Source: Neckera pumila
Lineage: Eukaryota; Streptophyta; Bryopsida; Hypnales; Neckeraceae
Reading direction: 5' to 3'
Assembly (NCBI GenBank): GCA_963969595.1
Contig: OZ018408.1
Location: 43,835,022-43,899,021, forward strand
Length of the DNA: 64,000 nt
Shown in pieces: positions 47,730 through 57,918 of this stretch (within the stretch, counting starts at the first letter, position 1; the number at the start of each line of letters is the position of its first letter). The translations under genes were made by a program, and so were the position numbers. The notes below the pieces were generated by a model. That model did no database searches and had not been told where the DNA came from. It was given only the letters and a program-made list of their open reading frames with translations.

Positions 47730-48313
47730 TTAACCCCTAAATTCCCAAGGCTGTTTTTTTGTCAAAAATCACTCAAAATTGCTACTTTGGGTGTGTTCAT
47801 CCAAGGAACCAGAAAATTATATTTTTTTAGAATCTAACCGCAGGATCTTGTACTATACTTTTTTCAGATCATGTGGTAAAAATTTTGTGATGTTTGACCG
47901 TATGGATTGAAAGATATCAGCATTCAAAGTAAAAGAAATTTTTTTTTCCAGTAAGATGCTTTGATTGCCCGCAAAACAAGAAACTCTATAACTTTTGCAT
48001 CACTAATCCAAATGGAATGAATCAAAGCTTCCTATTTAGACAAAAATATAATCTATTAGAGAAAAATAATTAAAAAGTTTACTTCAATTTTTAATGGATT
48101 TTTTTTGCCGCCCAGTCTCCCTTGTTTTGAGGTTATTGTAGCATAACTTTTGCTCCCGGGCACCGATTGAAATAAAAATCACATTCTCCAAAAGTTAATA
48201 AGTTTTTCTATCTTATGGAAAAGTTTCAGAAAATTTCACCAAAACTTGAGCTCATAAGAACTTGCCCAAAATCTATTTTGTCCCCCATAGGGACAACGGG
48301 ACTTTAGGGTTAA
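47730..48313. mobile_element. TTAA-flanked piggyBac-like element G7
   Basis: 584 bp. Ends TTAACCCCTAAATTCCC and GGGACTTTAGGGTTAA. Near-identical layout to G6 (586 bp), pointing to fairly recent activity of this subfamily. Confidence 0.8.
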
Positions 48314-50170
48314 AAGATCCTCAAACTGAGTGTTTTTTTATATTTTTGTTGAGAACCTATAACTATGTTCTAAATTAAAAAGAATATAAATTTTGCTTAC
48401 AATAAGGTGTTCTAAGTTATTATATATACTTATTGTCAAAATTTTGGTATCACTTTATTATTGTCACATCATAATTAATCACCTATAATTCAAAATAAAT
48501 GTACTATATGCAACCCTTAAAAAACTAATATATTGCATTCAAAAAGATTGCAGTAAAAATAATTGTTTTGGATTCTGAATACAAATTAAAATGATTTGTA
48601 CTAATTGTGTATTAGAACGAGCATTTTCAAATCTATTTTCAAAATAGATGCAACAACGGGTGAAATTGCAACTTATAGATCATCTATGATATTAAATGAA
48701 ATCTCAAATCTTTGTTTCATTGAGAACCTTCAAGTTCCATTCAAATTGAATTTATCTACATTTTTTTGTATATACAATTTTTTTGAAGCACACACATGTC
48801 AACTTTTTACATTTCCAATGGGGGTGGTTTTTAAATGGTGTACAACAAAATGCAATATAATATTCAAGTCATCAAGGCTAAAAAAAGAAACATAGGTGAT
48901 TTTTGAAGTGATTATGAAATCTGCCTATAGTGTTACTATATGTTGTAAAATGTTTTTGAAATATAATAAGTGTTGAGACATCAAAATCTGTTGAAATTTT
49001 CATTGCCCAAAGGGTGTACATATTAAATGAAAAAAGATGGAAATTTCTCTCTTTGGTTTCATGTGGGCAACTTTCGTATATTTGTGAGTAATTTGCAATT
49101 TCTACAAATGCAAGAGTTCTGGGCCTCTAGAATTCTTTCCTTCATAGTACCTATAAATTTTGGACAGTTTGAACAAACTGTGATTTTGGACAATGTGCTC
49201 AAAACCCGTGTACCCAAAGTCAGCCCTTTGCTCTCATGCATGAAAGTTGTGCATTTTAGATGCGACAGTTTGTAAACAAATCACATTACCTTACACATCT
49301 TCTTACATCACTTGCTCGTTGATTAATGTAGCTGCCCCTTGAAGCAACACCAGATTTCACATAGTCAAACCTCATAGTTTGTTCAATATACTGATACACT
49401 CTCAATATGATACTTTGGAAGGAGAAGGTGAAATTAAACTACTGCTCAAACTAAATAGTAAATAGTAAGATCACTTTTAAAATATCGTAATGAATAATTG
49501 TAACTCCTTCAAAATATCGTAATGAATAATTGTAACTCCTTCAAAATATCTATATCATTCATCTTTCCATTGATATATTACAAGATTATTCTAGAACTTC
49601 CTCAAAGAATATTGATTGGATGAAATGCGCTTGTCAGAACATTCAATATCCACCCAGTGGCTGGTTTAGAATTTAGGGGTGAGAGTACTTGTTAGCTGTT
49701 GCAAAAATTCCTAGTTGAGAGATTTGAAAAAAAGTTCAAGTCAGCAGATGGATGGTTCAATTAGGTACGTTCACACTTCACAGACTGCACACGGGGTATC
49801 ACGAATATATATTTGCGTACCATACTACGAAGGAAGGTACGGATTTACTGTATCTGAGAGATTGACCTTCATGACAGTGCTTTTGCTTCCGAAGATGATG
49901 AGTAAAGACGTTTCTTTGAATGGATATCAGAAAGAAATCCACAGAATTTCCAAGCTCTCACAACAAAGCTTGCTTTCCAAGAGCTAGGTTCTCGATAAGT
50001 CAAGGTCCTGTTGAATCGACCCAACAAAAGTGAGCAGTTTCAGAATCGTGCCTACAATTGCAACTCCAGAATTGCAATTGATACTTCCGAAAAAGCACCG
50101 TGTATCGGTTAAGAGTCTGTTTCTACAAGGATGATAGCGGTCAGTCGAGGTTTTTACAAGAGTTTCGCCA
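48314..50170. other. Intergenic downstream of NDUFAF3
   Basis: AT-rich, with one 32-bp tandem duplication (49485). The part next to 50171 would be the 3' untranslated region of NDUFAF3. No other gene seen. Confidence 0.4.
49485..49550. repeat. 32-bp tandem duplication
   Basis: AAAATATCGTAATGAATAAT followed by TGTAACTCCTTC occurs twice in tandem, then decays. Confidence 0.85.
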
Positions 50171-52328
50171 TCAGGTACCTTGCGGTAACATGGCTGCTGC
50201 CACTATTCGCCCTTCTTCATTCAAGATGTTGAATGTCGAGGTAGCATTGGCCTAATGGGAGATAACATGCAGATTAGAGAGCTGTTGGAATTCTAAGTTG
50301 AAAACGAGTAGCTCACGTCAAATAAGTATTAGTTGTCACTTCGTTGAGGATGATACCGGGACTGGTCAAGAGTCGTCTGGAAACAGCAAATTCCAGATTC
50401 TAGTTCATATATTAGCCATAAGACAAACCGAAAACATTCGTGTTTGAAATTGACATATCCTATCACTCAGATAGGGTAAAACTTGCTAAACAACCTAAGA
50501 GATAATTTACATTTCAGAGAGAAGAGTTGGGTAATAACCGTGTCTATAGCTTCCAGCTTAATGCCATTTGATCGGAGGTAGTCGCGCACTTCTTGGCTGA
50601 CACGGCCCATCCGTTTACCGCAGCCCAGTATCAATATTTCTGACATCCCAGCAAGCACTGGGTATAAGAATACAAAATAGTGAAAAAGCTTGCAGCATCA
50701 CCATAGTCAGATCGTTGAATCGATTAATTAATTAGTTAAAACAATAAAAAGCAAGAGGGATTCTCATTTTTGCTGGATGATATTTTTGAACCTCGCGAAT
50801 TAACCAAAACAATGATCCTGCAGAGGGTTGCTTGGAGAAGTGAAATAGCAATTCAGGAAGTCACTCAGGCTTTTAAATTCTGAGTCTAAGCAACAATTGC
50901 AATCACTCAAAACACATCAGTCAAGAAAGATTTCATACCAGGTGCAGGACGCAGAAGTTCAAATAAGGCCAAACTGTTCAAAAATACAACCCCAAAATGA
51001 GTTAGCAACATATTTGGCACAGGTTCCTAGACGCAGGAACTAAAGGGATGCAAAACAGTACAAGAGTTCTAGCGTTTAGCTCAAACACAATCATGCCTAT
51101 CAAATGTTCCCCGGCGCTTGACTACCATTGGCAAGAAGCAAAGACAGTAAATCAGAAACCTAGAATTGATATCAACACATTTACCTAGCAATGCACTAAT
51201 GATCAAGGCATGGAAAGGCCAGACATGATATACCTGTCAGGTGTAACCTCCTCAAACGATTTAGGAGTCCATTTTAATGTGAGTCTGCTAAGGCATATTA
51301 TGGAGCCTTCTACCTCTACTCCGTTGGCATAGAATTTGTTCTCGTCGTACCTGCCTCGGCCAAGCACAACTCAGACTACATATATAATATCTGAAATGGT
51401 GTTCTTCGCGAACACACTATTTGTAAAGCATTGTTCCTCATAACCATATCTATTAAGACTTGTTCAAAGTATCATGGGAATGTACCCATTAATGCGAACT
51501 TTCTCTGCAGTGTCCGCTCCAGCAAAGACATCAAATTCTTCATAATTTCCATACGCACGTCTGCAAACACCCAATTGTATACCAGTGAGAGAGACTAGAT
51601 GAAACAGTCAGAGAGGAAAAGAAAGAAGCTTCAGGTAACCGAGCATTTTTTCAGGTAGGCTACACAAAATCAAGTACAACACTCGAAGTTATAATCAAGT
51701 AATCGTCTCATCTGGGACAAACATTTTCTATCTCAAGGTGTTCACTACCCACAAGGTCGAAGTACCCACACTTACCAAAATGACAGCCTACAATCTTGAG
51801 CAATGAGTACATGTTGATTATGTGAATATACTCCGCCTTACAAGAAACTCGTGTCGGTTTTAGGTCATCTAAATTTGAAACTTTATAACTTTTGCATACG
51901 ACATGCAAATGGAGCAAACTTGGTGCATTCGAATACTCTTCGATTTGCTGACAAGAATGTATTAGAATTTGACCATTATTACAATAGAAACAATCTGAAT
52001 GCTTAAAGTGTCATTATTATTACAACAGATTCGTGTCGGTTTTAGTTCATCTTAGATTGTATCAACCTCTGCGCAAGATGTGCTTGGACAAGGTGGCAAC
52101 AGGAACAGTCTCTGAAGACTTCACTCCTCAAAAAGAACCCGGTTCTTAATCTATAAGATTATGAGCCCTAAGCCTTAGCCCTAAAACCCTAAAACCCTGA
52201 ACCCTAAAAAAAAGACATTTGCAACCCACAGGAGAAAATTTTCACGAAGAGCAAATGAACCTGAGAAGGGGCTGCCACGATCTTCTTAGCAAAATTCCCC
52301 GCATGACAGCACCTCCAAATCTCGTCAT
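50171..52328 (-). CDS. NDUFAF3: NDUFAF3-like mitochondrial complex I assembly factor (Mth938/DUF498 family), six exons
   Basis: NDUFAF3 works in the mitochondrion in early assembly of respiratory complex I (known in animals; plants have DUF498/DUF598 homologues). Exons on the minus strand: 52328-52261, 51560-51486, 51350-51234, 50973-50939, 50639-50539 and 50251-50171. They sum to 477 nt (158 residues), with all phases matching and GT-AG borders. The start could instead be the ATG at 52304, which begins the basic presequence-like MRGILLRRSWQPLLR. Family motifs in order: FYANGVEVEGSI, LKWTPKSFEEVTPDS, LFELLRPAPEILILGCG, LRSNGIKLEAIDT and ATSTFNILNEEGRIVAAA, ending MLPQGT. These follow the family layout closely. 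Exon 4 is only 35 nt. Intron 1 is 700 bp and carries degenerate telomere-type repeats. For exon 5 the acceptor after gatgtcag is chosen over one 18 nt upstream, because it joins RPAP directly to EILILG in phase. Confidence 0.88.
52163..52210. repeat. Degenerate interstitial telomere-type repeats in NDUFAF3 intron 1
   Basis: Five or six CCCTAA/CCCTAAAA units (TTTAGGG type on the gene strand) lie about 50 bp inside intron 1 of the complex I factor gene. This is either a telobox-type intronic regulatory cluster or a small telomeric insertion at a repaired break. Confidence 0.7.
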
Positions 52329-54137
52329 CACCACAAACTCTCGTAGTACCACCTTTGATTCCTCGGACTTGCACTATCTCACAACCTCTCTAACTCCCTC
52401 CCTTCTGCAAATTGCTGCCACTCTCTTTACAAAACAAACAATTCCAGCCAAGAGCCACTATAAGTGTAGTTCCTCTAGCAACCATGGCTCCTGCCTATCT
52501 CCTCACAGATCTAGTACCAGAACCATCCAGAAGCAAACAACAATTCGAAGTCTGCACTCACAAAAATAATACCACTAAAACCCAACTTCAAATTCCTCGC
52601 CGAAACCCACGCTCTGTCGAATACAAACTTCGCCGTGGTGACATACACAAGAAATTTCTAAATTAAACTCACCTAAAAATTGCATTGAATGGAATGGAAA
52701 TGCAGGTCTAGTTTGAAATTTGTGGAGGAATTGCAGGCACTCACAAAAGAAATGAGATCTCCAGCAAGTGTGGCAGGTTGAATGGCACATAGAACTCTCA
52801 AGATGAGGAGTGTGGAGCATGCGTGCCCATTCATCCTCGACTCTTTACTTGGCTACGCAATCTTCACGCCACTTGGCAATCTTCCATACTTCCGTATTCT
52901 CAGGCTGAAAGACTCACAGAAGGGAGGAGGTTCATAAAGGCTATTTACCAACTGATCGCATTTGGGGAAGCTAAGGTCTATGAAAAATATATGAAATATT
53001 TTTTTGTAATTTTTCCCTTGAAAAATATACAGAATTGGTATCTAATCCAAGTTGTTTTATGTTTTTTGGACCTTTGTAGAATTAGTTCTGAATTTTTAAA
53101 GCTGAAATGGCACAAAGGTGTTAAATGTATGTTTACATTATGTGTAAAGGTAGATTCAAAACATTAATATGTAGCTTTGTATTAGGGGACTCTTGTAGAA
53201 CTTGGGTGCTTAACAGACCTCCTACTTTAAACTTGAATAGTTTGTTCAAGTGAATTTGTTTAACAACAATGAATAGTTATGAATCATAGTCATAACATTC
53301 TTAACCAACCGGACTTTAAACATTGAGTGCTCTTTAAAAGGAAATAATTTAGAGCTTTATCCCAAAAGCTTACATTAGGAAATGCATATGACCAAATTGT
53401 TTACCATGATTGATTGAATTTGAAAATTGAAATTTATAATTGAAATGAGAGTATTCACAAATTAGGTAGAAGAGATCATGAAGTAAAAAAAATCAATCAC
53501 TCTAAAATAGGGTGGAGGTTTTTACATCTATTTCCATGGATGGGTCTCCACCCTCTAGGAACGCGTGAAGAGTTTGTATAACATAATCCACCTATACCTT
53601 TAAAGAAAAATAAGTACCTAGGGCACTTGATTAATTAGAAATCAAGACCAAGAACGTTTACATGCATGCCTAGAGAAACTGACGCACCATTTGCCATATG
53701 ATACAGGAAGGGGTTCAACCAAAATTAATATAGGAAGGGGTTCAATGATTTCCAACCCTTGTATATTGAACAAACCAAAAGAATCGGTAGCTAGATGACC
53801 CACCCACTTAATATAGCTTGCATATGGGTGGCCAAGTCAGTTCCCTACTACAACCATGTCACATCATTGTCTTAACCAAACAAGAGAGGATGAAGAAATG
53901 AGGAATCTCGTTCTTGTTCTCTTGAGCCTACAAAAAGGATACCCGATGTGAGTTAAAGGTGGGGTAGTCCATGAATCCTAGGTCCAACAAGACATTCTCC
54001 AAGGCATGCATAGGAGTGTGGACACTCATCGTACCATGATTGTTATTTCAATATAGAATCAAAGCAACTACATCTAATTGCGACCACTTTCTAAAAATGA
54101 TCCTTATGATTTCTTGCCTAAATTATCTTCTTACTAT
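52329..54137. other. Region upstream of NDUFAF3
   Basis: 52329-52850 is less AT-rich and probably leader/promoter of NDUFAF3. Plus-strand frames there (52219-52569 and 52823-53167) overlap the first exon or lack motifs and are not accepted. The remainder is AT-rich and unassigned. Confidence 0.4.
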
Positions 54138-54140
54138 TTA

Positions 54141-54364
54141 CACTACAAGAGAATGGGGTGTTTTAAATGAGTTTTTTAAGTATAGTCTTAGACATAAGGT
54201 TTTAGGTAATGATCTATAAAGCAATTTTCAGCAAAATTTTACTAGAAATACATGTATTTCTAGTAAAATTTTGCTGAAAATTGCCTTAAAAGTCATTACT
54301 TAAAACCTTATGTCTAAGACTATACTTAAAAAACTCACTTAAAACACCCCATTCTCTTGTAGTG
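54141..54364. mobile_element. CACTA-type (CMC) hairpin MITE
   Basis: A 224-bp near-perfect hairpin with ends CACTACAAGAGAATGGGG and its complement. It is flanked by a TTA target duplication (54138-54140 and 54365-54367). Both the CACTA terminus and the 3-bp duplication are diagnostic of the En/Spm superfamily. The centre is ACATGT. There is no internal coding sequence. Confidence 0.92.
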
Positions 54365-55189
54365 TTATGAGAGTCTAGAATCATTTTTGAAACATCTAAT
54401 ATTAGCACTTTAAAAAATCATAGTTATTCATCTAATGTCCAATAAATGCATAAGAAGAAAATCTAATTTTTTTTACTTCCATCAAGATCAACAAAAATTA
54501 TCTGGCAATTCAATACTGGAAACAATGCTAAATTGCTAATTTGAGTACATTTAGGTGTGATTACTTTAATCTTGGCATGTTTTGGAAAGCAAAGGATGCA
54601 TAGTGAAAGCTATTATTGACTATAAAATAGATCAATCCCCCATGCATAAGAATACAAGCCAAATTTTAAATCATAACTATTATATGAAATGCATACTTTG
54701 ACAAACCATTGTTACATTTTCACCCATATGGATTGTCACATACTCATTTTACTACATTTTCATCCAAAATTTGGAAGCAGTGATGAATTTAGGATCTAGT
54801 TTTGGCAAACGAAAGAAAATACTATACTTCTTATGCAAAGAAGGGTTGTTCCAATGTTAGAAGGGCTTTACACTTATTCTACTGGTATATGCAAATTACA
54901 ACTAAACTATTGGATGTGAAGGTTTGATTTGGCACTTGAGTGTTGAAATAGTGTTGAAATAGTTTTGTGCTAAAGAATACTAAAGTAGGATGTGCTAAAG
55001 TTGTCTCTATCTTGAAGTTTTTTTTTTATATAGAATGTATATATTGAAGTTTCATTATACCAAATGAACCTCTCATAATATGGTTACTGCTCTAAATTTA
55101 AACCATGTAAATGATCTTTTTGGAGTTTAAATCCAAAAGATGAAATGAAGTTTGTCATATCTAATTTCTTCTATCATTTGAAAATTTGA

Positions 55190-55400
55190 AAAAATCTTAT
55201 AATTCAAAATTTTGTTGCAATGTGAACTTTGGATCTATAGTCATGGTTTGTTGATTCTCTAATTTTAGAATGACACAATATCATCATTTTCACTATGATG
55301 CTCTATACTATAATGTATACCTATGGTGAAAATTTCAAAATTTTTAGGTCAATTTTGATTTTGATATGAATTGTTTTCACTTTTTAATAAAAAATTCTCA
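55190..55400 (-). repeat. Dispersed repeat family C, partial reverse copy
   Basis: Contains the reverse of the CACCATRGATG and CAAACCATG blocks (for example CATGGTTTGTTGATTCTC at about 55243). Confidence 0.45.
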
Positions 55401-56037
55401 ATAGTAACAAATTTTCTAAAATCTATATTTTTTATGATGTGATTTCATATTTGATAAATAAATGTAAAAAATTTCATACATACAAAGTTGCAAAAGGGGT
55501 GCACACAAAATCAATGGGTTTTGAATTTTGAAAAGTGTTCATAGGGCCAAAATTTCAGCTTTAAAATATATGAATAAAGAGGACCAGATGTTGCTTCCAT
55601 TCAATGTCTTCCAAGAAAAAATGACTGAAAAATGTTTGAGTGCAACCCCTCTGAAAATCCTGATCAGTGCTGTGGACACTATAAACTCCGTTACACCACA
55701 CTACAGTACTCTTATGGTGAAGGATAGATCACTTGTAACAAGACTGGGTGAGTAGGAAGACTTCACACCATGTATTTGAAGTAAGAAAAATGGTGTGATG
55801 TGTTAGACACTTTCTTTCAAGCACGACTAGGGAAAATGCCGGTGTACCATGAAAATTTTCGAAATTTCAGACTCTGCTACACGAGTAAAAGAACTTTTCA
55901 TATGAAATAGGGCTTGGAATTGCAATATTCAAGACTTTCATGACATTTTCCCAGCAACACAAGTTCTGCAAATCTAGTTCAGCTGCAGTGTAGCTTTTTT
56001 CTCTTTGATACAATACAGTAGGCGATAACCTCTTGCG

Positions 56038-57836
56038 TCACTCAATGAAGATGGGCTCATCCCTCCAGTCCCAACTGCTCCGGCCCAATGGAAGACGAGC
56101 CAGGGTCTTGTACACAAACCAGCCTTTCAGCTGAAGGAGAGCTCCACTCGCGGTAATCGTCAATCACTGCATCTGTTGAATTGACATGAAAAACCGGAGC
56201 ATGAAACCTTTAGAAGAATCTTATGCATACAATATGTGCTAATTTTTTTAACTTGTAAAATAATTGTTATGTAGCAATCCTTTCAAACATTTTACCACAA
56301 AGCCGAAAATAGTTGCTGTAACATTGAGATTAGCATCATAGGCATTATAAGCATTCTCATGAATCAAGCTTCCCAAGAATCCTGCCACAAAAACGTGCAC
56401 AAATATCAAAATACAAATGCTCAACTGGAAGAATCTCTTGCAGGTGTTGGAAAGTTAAATATCACCCAAGTATGATGACAGCATTTAACATGATCCAAAG
56501 CCCATTAGATGAGATTCGGGGGTCTTGGAGGGTTGTTTCAGGCCCGTTCCTTGAACTGGCTGATACGGGGGTGTCAGAATTTTTTTATTTCAAAAAAGAA
56601 AAAGAAAAAAAAAGAATTTTTTTTTTACCAAAATATCATTTTAAGCAAAATTTTTTTTTTTTTTTTCAAAAAATGATGTGGCAGTCGCTATGCCACGTCA
56701 GCCAGCTGCTGCAGCTGCGTTCCGCAGTCTGGGAACGCAGCAGAACGCAGGGGAACTCAGGGCCCTCCAAGACCCCCGAATCTCATCTTGGGCCAAGGTT
56801 TTTCTAGTGTCTTCTAAGATACTGCGCTTATCGCGGTCACGAAAACAATCCTATCGCCCTCCACCACCAGTGCAAAAGGAAATAAGCAAACTTACAAGCA
56901 TGCATCTTCAGAGTCTTCTTTTCCATATTTTTACAACGCAATGCAACCAGGAGGCCAACACAGTAGGTATTAATTGTTGCTGATCGAACCTTTGCACATC
57001 GACCTTACAAAGGTGACTGCAAGAAGCACTTTCAGAATCTCGAATACAAGCTCTTCTTTTTTCTCTCTAGGAAGGAGTGTGGAGCAGAGTCCTCAGGTTC
57101 TGGAAGTGCATAACATGATTCGACCTCAAACATACAGAACAATGGTCATTTGAAGTTGCAATTACAACTACACCCTAGAGATAGGAGAAGAGAACTTACC
57201 TAGATAGGGACCAATGGCGTCGGAAGTAACTACACGCTTGCTAGGGTACAAAGTACGTGTCTCACAGTAGACCGCACACTCCAGATTACTGCAAACACCA
57301 CCATGTCCAACATTAACAAGAAAATAGTCCTTGCAATTCTCAAGACCAATTTGCAGCATGATCACACCAACATACACAGCAATCACACGCTCCGAGAAGG
57401 AAAATAAATCTTACATCCCAAACAAATCGCAAATCTAATAGTAAGCACCAACAGACAGTGTCATTCTCAATCTAAACGCATAGAGCAAATCCAAGAGACT
57501 CCGCACAGCACTCAAGACGGTGTACAATACTCACAGAAATCTTCTATAGTCTGTAAACACACGAAGAAAGGATTCAGACATGCAAGCAAGGGTTCGCTTC
57601 AGAAGTGGCCTACTCTTGTCGATGTTCGAGTAGCTTGAAACAAACATCCGACTTGGAACTTCTGTTTGTGGATACGGTGCACTCGTGTCTGCTTGATTCA
57701 GTCTGTGCGAACCAGAGACAAATATGTTTCTGCCAGAATACGTGTTTACGGTGCGAACCCAGGTGATAGAATCTAAGGAAAGTGTACTAATCATTTCATG
57801 ATTCTGACACCGCGAACTTCGTGAAAGTGCCTCCAT
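56038..57836 (-). CDS. Four-exon gene for a 189-residue protein of unknown family
   Basis: Not recognised. Exons on the minus strand: 57836-57535, 57288-57200, 56381-56296 and 56130-56038. Phases match at every junction (302+89+86+93 = 570 nt). Donors are gtgagt, gtaagt and gtaaaa; acceptors are tttgcag, ggcag and ccttcag. The first roughly 80 residues are rich in S, R and T, like a transit peptide. The compact C-terminal part contains VFTDYRRFL, LECAVYCETRTLYP, SDAIGPYLGGFLGSL, HENAYNAYDANLN and LKGWFVYKTLARLP, and ends WDWRDEPIFIE. Two mildly hydrophobic stretches (IGPYLGGFLGSLI and ATIFGFVLKGWFVY) could touch a membrane. Intron 2 holds a TA-flanked MITE (56508-56787). The ATG at 57836 has an in-frame TGA two codons upstream. 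It lies 82 bp after the PPR stop on the same strand, so the two may overlap in their untranslated regions. I am confident of an expressed, conserved-looking gene but not of its function. Confidence 0.72.
56508..56787. mobile_element. TA-flanked MITE, family F, copy F4
   Basis: A 280-bp element with 25-bp inverted ends starting GATGAGATTCGGGGGTCTTG. The left flank is TA and the right flank is TT, so the duplication has decayed or slipped. It carries the family hairpin CTGCGTTCC/GGGAACGCAG near the right end. It lies in intron 2 of the 189-residue gene. Confidence 0.8.
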
Positions 57837-57918
57837 AATTCATGTTTCGGGTATTGTATGGAGAAATGTATTAATATGCTGTCTCGCTTCCTGACTCTAA
57901 AGTTTGTAGCGGCCCACT

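Noticed and set aside
50657..50657. Alternative acceptor for NDUFAF3 exon 5 after tacccag
   Set aside because: It would insert VLAGMS between RPAP and EILILG, against the family pattern; the acceptor 18 nt further on restores it.
52219..52569. 116-codon plus-strand frame
   Set aside because: Antisense to NDUFAF3 exon 1 and leader, low-complexity S/T-rich, no motif.
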